This document shows positions 1 to 16,276 of a stretch of DNA of 64,000 nucleotides, piece by piece; the first letter of the stretch is position 1; each line of letters begins with the position of its first letter. Origin of the DNA: Paraspadella gotoi (Eukaryota; Chaetognatha); the NCBI GenBank assembly GCA_051294375.1, contig CM119264.1, positions 21,887,402 through 21,951,401 on the forward strand, given 5' to 3'. A model generated the notes under the pieces. It was not told where the DNA came from, searched no databases, and saw only the letters and a list, made by a program, of their open reading frames with translations. A program made the position numbers and the translations under genes.

Positions 1-167
1 TCGGTGCTGCCGAGAGAGGATCCCGGCAACTACGCAGTCGGGATGACGGCCTAAAAAGGTTGGGAGACAGGAGACACTATCGCCGATAGTACCGGGATAG
101 TTTCGGGAAAGACGAAGAGATTGTGAGAGAAAGATTGAGAGAGAGGAGAAGAGAGGAGATCCACGAT

Positions 168-207
<40 letters not shown>

Positions 208-345
208 TTGAGCCAGAACCAAAAGACCCAAAAATGGGTCTTCTTCATTTTTATTGGTCAAATTTATATGAAACTGCATTTTTGTCATCTGGCATCTCTC
301 TTAAGATAAAAGTCGTAATAAAGAGTCCATCCTATCTGAACCCAG
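1..345. other. Region upstream of the first recognisable Alk exon
   Basis: Probably Alk intron. It contains a (GA)n tract at about 172-205. I looked for the preceding glycine-rich ALK exon and could not support one; it probably lies before the window. Confidence 0.4.
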
Positions 346-4031
<3,686 letters not shown>

Positions 4032-4290
4032 AACTTTTTTTATTTTTGCGATGGAAAAAAAGAGGTTGCCGTGGAAGTGGAGGATCGCGGCGAATAGAAG
4101 AGGGGATTATCGAGAGATGGATCGATACAAGATCCATCCATTTGTTTTGGTTTTAATACTACGAACAGTTTTTGGATTTTTTTTTTGTACCGGAAGGTCA
4201 ATGCTAAAGATTCCGCGAAGACTACTGAGTTCGAGGATACTTTTTGTTTTAGATTTTTTTTATCATGACAACTTTTCTCTGTCCAGAATC

Positions 4291-4338
<48 letters not shown>

Positions 4339-4517
4339 TACAAGCCATCCGAAAAATGTGATCGGTAATGTTGTGTTTGCGTTTTACCTACTTGCTGCTT
4401 TCCAAATGAAAAGAAAACAAACAAACAAAATTTTCCCAGGCATCTGTGTTGTTGTAAACGGTCACCATTTTAATTGTTTTTTAGCGATTTGTTTTTAGCC
4501 GACGCCATCTCTCTCTC

Positions 4518-4597
<80 letters not shown>

Positions 4598-5972
4598 CTT
4601 GTCATTGAAAACTCGTGTAACTTTTGACCCCTTTTTCGAGATCGCACTCACGATCTTATATTTACATTTAGACCACACCGAACAACACCCGATCAAATCC
4701 TTCTAGTAATCTTTACATGAATTCACGCGCAGTCATTTTATGGCCCTTCTTTGAAACAATACGCGCAGAATCTGAACAGAAAAAAAATTGCGAGTAAATT
4801 TATTTTGTAACAACGAATATGATTTCGCGTCGTATCGGTTTCAAACTCAAAGGGCAATCGAAACCTTTCTTGAAACAAAAATTCCTATCGTGCCGAAAAA
4901 CGAATTGTACGTTTTCTTTTTTGGAGAAGTGGAAAAGAGCTAAAATCGATACGTATGTTTGGATTTATACATTTAAGCCCTGTACATACAAGCTCAATTT
5001 CCTCTCACGCAATTCCGTTTTGTTTTTTTGTTGTTTTTTTTTCGACTCCTTCAAAGTTAGAATGAATCACGCAGAACCGATAATCTTTTTTTCTTTTTTT
5101 TTTCAAACTGGATTACCCGTGGAACCTAATCTTCTTGCCTTTCGTTCTGTTCCCAGGCTCCCTAATATGTTACATATTAAAGAAAAAGAGCTTTATTCCT
5201 TATTGAAATATTTTTGTTGAAAAGTTGTTAAAAAAAATTACAAAGAGCAATTGTTTGTAGTGGGATTTCATCCACTCCTTTTTCATTTTCGAGTTTTCCC
5301 TGTTTCACTGTAAAGAAGAATTTGTCAACCGATTGTGAATTAAACTCTTCTGGTTATAAAGACGTCTCATAATTGTAAGTTCTTAATAAGTATAGTTCTG
5401 GTAGAACTTTTAAAATTTCTACGCTCATCCAGATTTTATTTTATGAGTACCTTCTCATTGAAATCAAATTCTCCTAGAATTTCTAGATACTAACTAAACG
5501 AAAACCTCCTCAAGGTGTTTAAGTTTAAGTTTAAGTTTAACAAAACAACCAAAAGCAAAAGCATTTTTTAAAGTTTTTGGTTTAGATTTAGGTAAAGAAT
5601 TTTTGTTTTGTTTTAGCTATCAGGCACCAGATGTCAGGCAATTCTCCAGCAAAACGATTAGATAGATAAAAGAGCACTACGTAAATTATATTTTGTTTTT
5701 GAGGTCGCCATCTTTTTACCAGTTACTTTCCTTCATCCATCATTATATTTATTTCATTAATTCCCGCAATCTTTTTCAAATTCCCCCTTTAATTTTCACC
5801 AAACCTCTTACGAATAAGTGTAATTCTAATATAAAAAAATGGATTTGTGTTTTGGGGTTTTATGCCCAATATTGTCAATGCAAATGCAACTCAAAATCAA
5901 AGAATCCAAAAATACTGCATAATGCAACAGCAATACGAATTAAAACTACAGATTTTAACAAAACTATCTATA
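4032..5972. other. Alk 3' UTR and spacer with (CT)n tracts
   Basis: No exon seen. (CT)n tracts lie at about 4284-4337 and 4508-4594, and a short TTTAAG tandem at about 5519-5542. The long frames here read through the repeats or T-rich sequence and look non-coding. Confidence 0.6.
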
Positions 5973-6111
5973 GAAAAGTTTGATTGTAGTGGCAACAACG
6001 AATTTGTTTTATTAAGAAAAACAGCGCTGAAGAAGGTTCGTATTGTGAACCGAAACATGTCCGTTTTCTTAATAAAACAAATTCGTTGTTGCCACAACAA
6101 TCAAACTTTTC
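5973..6111. repeat. Near-perfect long hairpin (fold-back element)
   Basis: Arms of about 48 bp (5973-6022 and 6063-6111) are reverse complements with few mismatches, separated by a loop of about 40 nt. The loop contains its own small hairpin (GGTTC...GAACC) between CTGAAGA and GAAAC. Consistent with a small MITE or fold-back element; no flanking duplication determined. Confidence 0.75.
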
Positions 6112-7085
6112 TCTAAATCACAATACACAACGAAAAGAAAGGAAAATAACATAATGTCTAACAAAACTATCGTGAAACGACGAATGCCTAAAACGTTTAA
6201 TTCTCGGAAACTATTGGTTTTCTTTATATGCTCTGCAGAAGAATCTATCTTCTAACCCGCGGAGACTTACGTTCATACAACGCCCGTCCGTGTTTTGATT
6301 TAATAAGTTTTATTTATAGAATAAGATAATGGAACGGTTGTGCAAAAAAAAAACAACAAAAAAACAAACAAACAAAAAAAAACAAACAAACAAAACGTGC
6401 TGAGACGGGATTATGACTTATTAAAACTTATGGTGGACTCTTAATAAGAGGCCTTGGGCCTTAGTGCCGTGTCACCCGAAGGTAACCAGACAATTTTCTG
6501 ATTACCAAATTGTTCGGCGGAAGGCTGAGGATTCTGGTCGTTTTGACGGTCTGTCAGTCTTATGGCACGAATCATTTTTCGTGGGGATCAAGTGCTGCCA
6601 TTTGTGTTCAGAATTCCTAATTGATATATTTTATTATAAATTACTCAGCTAACCTAATTGCGATTCAAATCGCAAAGCACATAATTAGCCAATTATTTTT
6701 AATGTATATTAATATTTGGTTAAAATATCGAATCGTTATAATAAGCCCGGAGTTACATGAACAAACATTGATTTTTGATTTTTGCTGTAAGCTATGGCTT
6801 CAATGGATTCAAAATGTTTGTATATTCATTCGACTGCTAATTGTGAACTTTTTTCTAATGTGCCCACGATTAATTGATATTTTGCTATTAATCGCATAGC
6901 TCTTTGTTAATAATTAAGGGATTAATAACGAGTTCATGATATTTTGTCGTTTACTTCTTGCTCGTTTTCGAATCCCACTTTCTCATTCTTCCTCTGCATC
7001 TTTTCCTCTCTCTGTCTCTCTGTCTCTCTTTCTCTATCTGGCACAGAAGAGCTCTATCTCCTCTCTTGCTTTTGCGTTCCATCAT
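6112..7085. other. Intergenic, AT-rich, no gene seen
   Basis: A-rich (CAAA)-like run at about 6344-6396; otherwise no coding or RNA feature recognised. Confidence 0.5.
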
Positions 7086-7208
7086 ATTGGCCGATGCTAG
7101 ACAGATTCCGGCTTCTCATTGGTCGTCGGCGTGCCCCTTTTCGGATCCGCCGATCGTCATTGGCTCCGTTCTGCTCGATGCGATGGTTTTTTTTTGCAAT
7201 GTCATTGG
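7086..7208. promoter_or_regulatory. Cluster of four inverted CCAAT boxes
   Basis: ATTGG occurs at 7086-7090, 7118-7122, 7159-7163 and 7204-7208, all in the same orientation and spaced 32, 41 and 45 bp in locally GC-rich DNA. NF-Y binds such sites in metazoan promoters. It lies 1.7 kb upstream of the tetraspanin start codon on the same strand; assignment to that gene is inference. Confidence 0.55.
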
Positions 7209-7654
7209 TTCCTTCCGCCAGACGTGGGATGTTCAGCCTTAGCGTTGTTAGCCAAGGGTGTTACGTACATTTGACTCGCTCCTAAAGAAGAAAAAGAACG
7301 ATGGAGAGAGAGAAAGTGAGGGAGACCTGTGCCAATGTATATTTTTTTTTCATAAGTCTTTTCTTCTAAACCGAAAAAAAAAGAAAAAAAAAGAAACCAA
7401 CTCGCAAATCTCTGGGATTTCTATCTTTTTCCCCCCGAAAAAACGATTTTCCACGATCCTATGAGTCTCTTACATCGTTGTGCGTGCGAAGCGCGGGAGA
7501 AGGCAAAGCCTCGTCGCAGTTCCTGGCATCGCTCTATTTTGCGCCTCCCGACTTCGTATCATAACGCCTTTCATGGTAAAGAAAGAAAGAAAAAAAAAAA
7601 GAATCGACACGAACGTGGAAAGCCGAACCAAATTTGGTCGCGCCATCGATTCGC

Positions 7655-7662
7655 TGACGTCA
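7655..7662. promoter_or_regulatory. Full CRE palindrome TGACGTCA
   Basis: Exact 8-bp CRE (CREB/ATF consensus) in a GC-richer stretch between the CCAAT cluster and the tetraspanin gene. Confidence 0.4.
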
Positions 7663-8192
7663 TCCCGCGATTTTCGATCGCGATGCTCATTTCATCGATG
7701 ACCATTATTTTTTTTATTATAAGAAACTCGACGTCACGGATATTTGTTAAAAAAATCGGATAATTAATTCTTTTTTCAACATAAAACATTATCGGGGAAA
7801 AATGTGCAGAGGTGTCATAAGGCGCGTCAGTGTAATTCATCGAGCTAATCATTCTAAAAAGGAAAAAAAAAATTATTAAAATTTATTTAAATCGAATTTC
7901 ACATTTACCGGTGTAAAAATTTACTCGTATTGTTTGTACGTGTTTGTTCTCTGCCGATTGTCGATTGTTTCGTTGTCGATTGCATAAACAACTATATTTA
8001 TTTCAATAATGAATAGAGCGGTCCCCGACTATTCCAGCGCCCACGGCTGTGAAATTCTCACCAAGCACGCGTCATCCATTGTGAAAAATTGCTTGGCGGA
8101 CAACAAAAAGGATCGATAAATAACTCTTCTTTCATCAACGTCAGCACCCGGGACCAATTGACTCTCAAAACCGCCCTACATTATTTAACGAG

Positions 8193-8195
<3 letters not shown>

Positions 8196-8289
<94 letters not shown>

Positions 8290-8339
8290 ATCCTCGAGAA
8301 AAAAATTGTGTGAGACTCTCTCTCTCTCTGTCTCTCTCT

Positions 8340-8432
<93 letters not shown>

Positions 8433-8450
8433 TCTTCTCTTCTCTCTCTC
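8196..8450. repeat. Interrupted (CT)n microsatellite
   Basis: About 250 bp of CT dinucleotides with a short unique interruption near 8287-8315; upstream of the tetraspanin start. Confidence 0.95.
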
Positions 8451-8885
8451 TAACTAACCGGGATTAATGGACCAAAAAGTAAAAAAGGGAACTTTGTCAA
8501 TTCAAAGCAAAAATTCCATTGCGAAAGATGGGAGCAAAATATAAAATAGAAATCGGTCGCTCTTAACAATTCTTATCAATGACGCAATATTTAGTTAATG
8601 CGCTGTCACCCGCCTCCATTGGCACCGACGACGAATTCGATTATATCCCTTTTGTTTTCGACAGAGTGTGACAACTGCAGTGTGCCCTGGCGATTACAAC
8701 GGTAACTTTTTTGTATTTAAAAAAAGACGTGAATAACGCTAGAGGGCCGCCGCAGTTTGATCTTCACCGGAAAAAACTCTGGAAAAAAACATATTCTCTC
8801 TTTCGAGAAAAAGTTACGAATAAACAAAGGAACCCACAAAGAACTATCTAATTGTTTGCGACGCTTAACAAACTCAACTGGAAAA

Positions 8886-10642
8886 ATGGCGGTCGGCTGC
8901 GGGGCTACTTGCGCCAAAGTGATTCTCATCACTTTTAACTTTCTCTTTTGGGTAAGGAAATCGGGTGGGGACTTTTTACTACACAAAGTTTTTTTCTCAT
9001 CGGCATACTCTCTTTCTTACATACTCTTCCATTCCTTTCATCTCCACTCTTTCATCCAGATATCGGGCGTGGCCCTGCTCGTCCTAGGGATCTGGATCCG
9101 CGCAGACCCGACGATCGAGAACAACCTTCGCTTGGTGGAGAATCCGGAGTCGGGACCCATCATGACCAAGTACCTCGCTTACGCCCTCATCGCCATCGGG
9201 GGCCTCATCTTCGTCGTCGGATTTCTGGGCTGCTGTGGCGCCCTCAAGGAGAACAAGTGTCTCCTCGGTGAGTCGAGAGTAGAGAAGACAAATGAACAAC
9301 GGTTTGCTTTAAAAATACTTTTTAAGTTAAAAAAAAGTAAAAGAACAAATAATGAATTTGAAATTGTGATAATTAAAAAATAAAAGGTGATGAACTTACC
9401 GAGTTCACTAGTGATGATTTAACGGTTTTTTGTTTATACGTCGAGTTTATTTAACATATAAACAAAAGCGATATCAATAACCACGAAGACAATGAAGTTC
9501 TCTTGAGGTCGTGGCTCCCCTCGGGCGTTGTCTCTCTTGAGACATCTCGTGTCGAGCGAAAGACACAAGTGTGACCTTTGCCATTAGGGATCGCTGAGTC
9601 ATAGAGAAGCAAAGGAATAATTAGAAAGACAAATGAATATACAAACTTCCTGATTACAAAAATATCGATAACGAATTTAAAATATGGTTGCCAAGGATTA
9701 CGTCAAAGTGACCAAGCGATGAAAGAATGTGTTGAAATACCAAACTCGATGTTTTTTATCTCCCCAAACCGACTCGCAACCAATCTGCTCATTGCTCAAG
9801 CTCGAACCGAATCTTATCTCGAGACTATTTTTAGCTTCCGACTTTTTCCAGGGTTGTACTTATTCTTCCTCATCGTCATTGCCGGGGCGGAGATTGCTGC
9901 CGGGGTTCTCTCCTTCATTCACAAGGACAAGATCGAGAACAAGTTGGAACAGACGTTCACGAATAAGTTCAAGCTTTACCTGGACAACAATACCCAACCC
10001 GCTATCACCGAGGCCATCGACTACGTGCAAAAGACGGTGAGTGGAAAGAAATGAAATAAAATGTAGTTTTTTTAAAATGTCATACGAATGTTCGTAAGGA
10101 CTTTATAAAAATGGATCAAAACTGATTAAATGTAAGGTGTTGGTGATAAAAAAAATGTCGTCCCATAGAGATCTTCCACTTAAGAAAGAAACTAAAGTAG
10201 TTTTTAATTATCATTCATTAGCTGGTGTACCATAATATAAGCATCATTGAATTATTTTTGGACACATAATTTTTAGATGAAATGCTGCGGACCCAAAGGC
10301 TGGTCTATGGAGAAATACCGCGAATACAAGAAGCCAGAATCCTGTGGATCGGAAACGACCGGTTGCGTCAAAAAGTTGGCAGAGTGGGTTAAGGTGAGCC
10401 GATCGAATCAAGTCAATCTATGTACTTAATGCCAAAGAATATATCTGGAGTTTCTTGGTCAACTTATTCGAGAAGGCCCTTTAACCTATGTATTAACCAA
10501 ATTTTATAATTTTAATTTTCTGTGATGGTAGGCGAATGCTCCCATATTAATCGGCGTCGGATGCGGCTTTGGCGGCATCGAGATTTTCGGCATCATCTTC
10601 GCCATTTGTTTGTGTCGCGCCGTCGGTGAAAAGGACGACTGA
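8886..10642 (+). CDS. Tetraspanin family membrane protein
   Basis: Five exons, 8886-8951, 9060-9267, 9852-10036, 10277-10393 and 10532-10642, join in frame through GT-AG introns to a 228-residue protein, the usual tetraspanin length. Four hydrophobic segments are visible: TM1 across exons 1-2, TM2 in exon 2 followed by the GCCGALKEN loop, TM3 at the start of exon 3, TM4 in exon 5. The large extracellular loop has the diagnostic KCCG at the start of exon 4, then PESC and a further cysteine, so four loop cysteines. Tetraspanins organise membrane microdomains at the plasma membrane or in endosomes. ATG 8886 is chosen because it sits directly before the juxtamembrane MAVGCGATCAK and gives the normal short cytosolic N-terminus. 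The subfamily (CD9/CD63/insect 42E-like) cannot be settled by eye. A 3'-UTR intron (donor near 10671) is possible. Confidence 0.93.
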
Positions 10643-11162
10643 TAAACAACAAAAGAGCATCCACGACTCAGGTGAATTTTCTTTTTGTTTTGAAGAGTTA
10701 GGCGGAGGAGAATAACAATTAAAATTTATAAAGCTTATTATTTATTTTCAGCTTTGCATAATATTTTTTTATCAACCTCCTGCAATAATTGATTTTTTTT
10801 TCCGATTAGGTTGCACTTTTTCTTCCAAAGTCGAAGAGCAGTCTCATGCACATTACGCAAGTTTACATCAAATCAATATTCAACTATCAATTCCAAAATG
10901 CTTACTTTATTAAAGCTTGTTTTTTACAACTGCATTTTCGTAAATTAAGTTGTCGCAGGAATGGTACCAAAACAGCTCACATGACAAACCACTATTGTCG
11001 GGTTTGTATCGAATTTTTGACAAAAATTACCAAAGTTATGTTGAGTAGTACTTTATGGCGTTGTTGCTTTATAGAATTTGTGGTCTTCTGTTATAATTTA
11101 ATGTAACCCACATTTTTTTAATAGTATAGATTTTTTATTAAAATATATTCTAAGCTATGATC

Positions 11163-13020
11163 TCAATAAAATATTTGTAAAAAAATAATTTTAGATTCAA
11201 AATAATAAAGATTATTTACATAAAGAAATGGTGCCATACCTCTTTGTGAACAAAAATCAAAGAAAAGTGTAGAGGTAGCATTCCATTTTTTTTCAAATTA
11301 TATCACCATTGTAATTAATAAAAATTTCTTTTTTTGGCACCACCATCAGATCATTTAATGACTGATAAACGTTTGGTTTGATCTCGTTTAGTTCATAGAT
11401 ATGGAGTTAAAGTGCCCATTTTTGTATGTTTTTGAATCCTACAAATCATTTTGCTTAAATCAGGATTCTTTGAATCCGACCAAATTAATAAGTCATCGTT
11501 TTTCTTTAATCTTTAGTGTAGTGTACAAACACTTCGAAAGTTGTACAAATATTGGAATGGTACTTTAGTAGAAACCCAACCATCATCTCTATCCTAGATT
11601 TAGAAAATCTCGTAGTTGTCGTTGTTAGCCCCTAACACCATCTCCATCTCGAATTTTGTCATCATCCAACAATATTAACAATGATAATAATTGATCATAA
11701 CAATTTGCTATCATTATGTTCCTCCTACTTTCAACAACATGTCACGTAATCTACGTCATAGATGAATTGATTCTTGTAGAAATGAATCATTAGTTGAACC
11801 AATCCATCTCCAACCTCGTTGTCTGAGTTGGTCTAACTGATAATTAATTGGATTAATTACTTCAATGGATAACAATGCTAATGTAGCCATTAATCTATCT
11901 CTCGCAGCCGTAGCGTATTGCATCAGCACGTCAACAAACTTTTCTAATACTGAATAATTGATCTAATACTAGATAGAAATTAGCATTTGGTCATCCATTG
12001 TACATCATCGTAATCATCCTAATTGACTTAACATTAGAGATTATGATTAATACATTAATCTTAGCGATAACTGATTAATTGTGTATCGAGGAAAGTGATT
12101 CTGATTCTGGTTTCTAGCATCTCTTTGGCATAGTGATTTTTTTTCACTTGCTGTATCCCCCCCTGATGGTGTATTTTGATCCAGTGGCTGGTTGTAAATT
12201 TCAGCCATTAGTTTCATGGAATGCATCAGAAGAAATAGTGTCTGTTTCTGTTGCTCTTGGTAGTGCTATACTTGGATTCATTCCTGGTTCAGTTTGTACT
12301 GGAAATTTTGTTTCAGTAAATGATGTATTATTCTAACTTATAGCAGTTGCTAAAAAATATGAGTGACCATCCTAAACTATAGCTCTTCCGTTCAACCTTA
12401 TATTTGATTGAATCATGGGCTTGAAATGACTGGTAGATGCATTAGCTGATCAGGAACATTGAGATGCATGTTTCCTCATGAGAACTCAGTTTCCTGATAT
12501 CTGCTGTTACATGCTGTGATTGTCAACGTTTTTATTTCATCCTACGTTGTATATTATCCAAATTTGTATTTTTACTGAGAATTTTGGCAATAAATTATAA
12601 AGTACTAATATTATAAGAACTTACAAAATATCCTTTATTGCCTTTCTCAGTTAATACAAGCCAAATTCGTCCTCCAGCTTTCATTCTACTCTTGCATTAT
12701 TTGTTAAGGATTAAGAATGTACCTCTGTCTACTGAAACGAAATCGGGATAGAGTTGATAAATTATACATTCTTCTTGCCACAAAAAATATTCACATTAAG
12801 TTTGGAATTTATTATGTTTTCCAGTCTTGGTTGAAAGGTATTTGAATATCTGTGAAAGGTCAGCAAAGTTCTACTATCAGTTGATTTCATCTTTGTACCT
12901 TTCTGCATTCTTTCACCAAATTAGGTTTTTATCTTGCTATGGTTGTTGTTCTTTCTCTGCATATCTCCAATGTTTTCAATCAACTATGCGTGATCCATCA
13001 GTTTATAATCCAAAGCCAAA
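11163..13020 (-). pseudogene. Decayed protein-coding relic, unrecognised
   Basis: On the minus strand a chain of protein-like frames runs from high to low coordinate, broken by stops and frameshifts. Clearest open pieces: 12595-12693, 12201-12332, 12047-12178, 11756-11962 (68 sense codons, with motifs such as ATAARDRL and QLRQRGWRW), 11393-11593 (one internal stop; DDLLIWSDSKNP), 11293-11394 and 11163-11289. Above 12.7 kb, up to about 13.02 kb, the signal is weaker. Stop-free runs of this length with varied, non-repetitive composition are unlikely by chance in such AT-rich DNA, and consecutive pieces connect by single frameshifts. I do not recognise the protein: it could be a dead cellular gene, a retroelement or an endogenised viral gene. 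No splice structure was found. Confidence 0.4.
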
Positions 13021-15049
13021 TTAAGTCTTTTTTTCTTGTTGCATGTATTTGTGGCTATGTTAAATGCTTATGCCAATTTTATTCACAAAGGGTTTTCAAA
13101 AACGGCACATTACTGTTTAGGTTTAATTTTACTACATTTCAAACCTTTTAAGAAAGTCGTAGTTATGAAAGTTATATGTCTTTAAAGGTACTGTTCATAC
13201 AACTTTTTCAAAATCAGCGTCAACTTGTCACATCACTAAACTGTTCGATATGAAAATACCACCCTGAGGTCTGTTTATAAAACCAAACGACTGCACAGTT
13301 ATTAACAAAACAAAACAAACTTGATCGCATCACTCTTTCAATTAGCTCAAATGCCTTCTAAAGTTACAACAAAGTTATGTTGCAGAAAAGTCATCTTAAA
13401 TATCTGTGACAAATACTAACTATGATGAACTAAATGCCCTTTTAAGTTGTGATTTGCGGTACCTTTTTAACGGTCAAGGGAAAGTTTTTTATCAAGAATT
13501 TTTCTGAGGATACTAGTTTCGGTTCAAGAGCTGACCTTCATGAATTCATTTACTCATTATTTAGGAACATTTTCATTTTATCTTTTACTTATGGTACTCC
13601 CTCGATACATGCATGATACAAGTATCTTGATAGTAAGTCTTTGTTTGCCTTTTTCAATTTTTACGACAAAAAGGGTTGTTTACCACTTTTGGATGAAACA
13701 ACAATTTTTTTTGTAAGGTATGGTTATTGGGTAGTGGCTGGGAAAAATATAGAATCTCTTTCATTGATAAGTAAACAAAGAAATACCAACACATTAAAGT
13801 TGCTTTGTAGTATATTATTTTGGTTCTTCATGTTTGCAGCCTTTTTGTCTAATATCTCTTGTTGTAATAGAATCAGAAAAAAAATTTAAATTGCTCAAAA
13901 TGCTGCAAATATGTTTGACTATTTTCTGTGATGAATTATTCGTTTTACTAACCAATCATAAAGTTTTCATGCATATATAACCTAAAAGTATATATATTTT
14001 CACCTTGTCATTTCATCTCATAAACTATGATTACTGCCATCAAACCATATTCACATGTCGATTACGATCTATTTTAAGATTGAATCAAACTATTTGTATT
14101 TTTATAGACCATGTTTTATTGAAGTGTATTAATTAGTGTAAATAGCAACGTTTGTTTGTTATGGGCAGTCTGATTTTTTCATAACTAATTAATAGTCTGG
14201 CAATTTTCTTTCAAGGCTAATTTGTAAATTTTTAAATAAGTAGCAGTCAAGTTTTCCAATTTTAAAATATTTTTATTTCAAATATTGTTTATTTTTAATT
14301 TAGTTTAATAAAAAACTGAGGTGGTGACCACATTTTCTGTGTAAAATAGATTTTGCATGTAAAGCTTTATTTTTTGTATTTAAATTTTACTTAAAGACTT
14401 CCTAATTAACTTATTGTTGTCCATGTTGTAAAAACTGGCATATGTGGATATTGAGCATTGTGTGTATGAAAGTTTAATCTCCCCGATCCTTTTAAATTTT
14501 AGTACTTTTTTTTATAATTTGAAATTCAAAATTATTAGCTACATTTATAGTAAGAATTGTTTGTTGCCTCCTCATGACGCTGTTAGTTAATTTTTTCCAG
14601 GTGTGATTGTTTGCAACTTTAGATTAAACGTTATTGTTGGTACTATCCTAAAAGATTTTGACAATTTCAAAAAGTCCTGATTTTTTAAAAGAGATAATAA
14701 CTTTCAAAATTATAACAGCGACATATTTTGCATGTTGCAACGAAATTCTGTTCGATCCAATTATTTTAAAGAGCTTTTTGAAATGATTCTTTAAATATTG
14801 TAATCCTTTTACTGCTTTGTGATGCAGAAGCTGTGTTTTTAAGTCACCATAAACGTTTGTTCAAAACTGTGACAGAAATTCATATAGTACAGGCGACTCC
14901 AGGAGAAATGAGTTAACGTCAAACTTAGCCCAATGATTCTCTGTCTGTAGTCATTCCCCAACTCATCTTTTTTTTCTTTTTTGTTCAGTCTCAATAAAAA
15001 AAAGAAAAAAAATTCAACATTGTTTATACGACACAAAGATTTCCTCATA
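13021..15049. other. AT-rich intergenic DNA
   Basis: T-rich on the plus strand, no gene, repeat family or RNA recognised. Short open frames at 13641-13889 and elsewhere have no start context or splice support. Confidence 0.5.
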
Positions 15050-15149
15050 TTAGCTAAAATAAAAACAAAAAGCCGAAAGCGCAAGAGAAGAAAAAAAAGT
15101 AAAAGAATTTTGCATTTGATCAAAAGAAGCAATAGATTCTTAGAGAGAT

Positions 15150-15330
15150 AGCAAGAAAGAAGAAAGAAAGAAAGAAAGAAGAAAGAAAGAAAGAAAGAAA
15201 GAGAAAGAAAGAAGAAAAAGAAGAAAGAAAGAAGAAAGAAAGAAAGAAAGAAAAGAAAGAAAGAAGAAAGAAGAAAGAAAGAAAGAAAAAAAAGAAATAA
15301 AGAAGAAAAATAAAAAAATAAAGAAAGAGA
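15150..15330. repeat. (GAAA)n-type microsatellite
   Basis: Purine-only AGAAAGAA-type repeats. The corresponding tract in copy 2 is about 24975-25120 and differs in length. Confidence 0.9.
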
Positions 15331-15626
15331 GAGAGAGTCCCTGAGAGCCTTGTTTTTGATCCTAAGATTCTTTATTTTAATAGCTTTTTGAGCTTTCTTT
15401 CGTCGCCGAACCATCTTTTACAAATTCCCCCCGCCTTCATGAATCCTTTGATTCGATCGCGAGCGGACAAATGGCGCTTCGATGAGTTTTCGAAAAAATC
15501 CGATCGAAAAAACTCGTACAAAAAACTAAAACGATGGGAAAGAATAACATCCTACTCAATTCCGCAACAACAACGAAAACTTGGAAAAAACTATCGAGCG
15601 GCTCGTTCGAACAAAGGGTCAGCTTG

Positions 15627-15968
15627 ATGGCGGACAAAAACTACAGCGCCGTAAGAGGGGAAGCTGGGAAAGCAACGAAACAAGAGAACAAGTCCGAAGT
15701 CAAAACCGAGAAAGACAGGGTGAGTCTGAGCTGATTAGCACGAGTTGAGGTCAAAAAGCCAGATAAATTAAAACGAGAAATTAAATTTTAGGAACAATGT
15801 TTACGATGTAGGTGATGTAGAAGAGAAAATCGGAGTGTTTGAAAAAAAATTTTCAGTCTCCCTGCATTCAGAAATTTTTGATACGGCCGAATGAGCTGCA
15901 ATTGATAATGGATAAGGCTCTAAATGCGATGAAAACAGTTATCACCCTTGCCAACAATGGAGCGTATC
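15627..15968 (+). CDS. Candidate two-exon 5' gene fragment, unknown
   Basis: ATG at 15627 opens a 31-codon lysine/glutamate-rich exon (starts MADKNYSAVRG) ending at a strong donor, AGG|GTGAGT at 15719/15720. A second frame from 15857, after TTTTCAG, continues in phase with a protein-like helix (PNELQLIMDKALNAMK) to a possible donor at 15968, just where a SINE begins. No downstream exon could be joined with confidence, though the gene at 16277 may belong to it. Copy 2 has frameshifts in both pieces. Function unknown. Confidence 0.35.
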
Positions 15969-15969
15969 G

Positions 15970-16145
15970 TGGGCTTTTAACAAGGCTAGGGGGGGGGGTT
16001 GCTAAGCACCCAAGGCGGTTTACGATCGTCCTCACGCTTCTCGTAGGGTCGGTAACGATTGAACGATTGAACGATTGAACCTGGCTTACAAGAGCTTTTC
16101 TTAATGAGCTACCGTGTCTCTAGTAGGGGTGAATTTTGCCATGCC
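15970..16145 (-). mobile_element. tRNA-derived SINE, copy 1
   Basis: Reading the minus strand, a GGTAGCTCATTAAG A-box-like element is followed by GGTTCAATC, a Pol III B box, then a body shared with the element at 35683-35935 (GAAGCGTGAGGAC and the leading GGCA(T)GGCAAAATTCACCCC). Same family, diverged. The octamer GATTGAAC is present three times in tandem here but about twice in copy 2 of the block. Confidence 0.7.
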
Positions 16146-16276
16146 CTCCACCGATTTACGGGCGTGTCAGCCTTTACTTAACTAAAGGATCCTAGAGAAT
16201 GGGTCTCGAACGAGCGAACTGCTTGTACAATATTTTTCATTGCCATTTACTACATTGTAATTCTTTATCGAATCAA

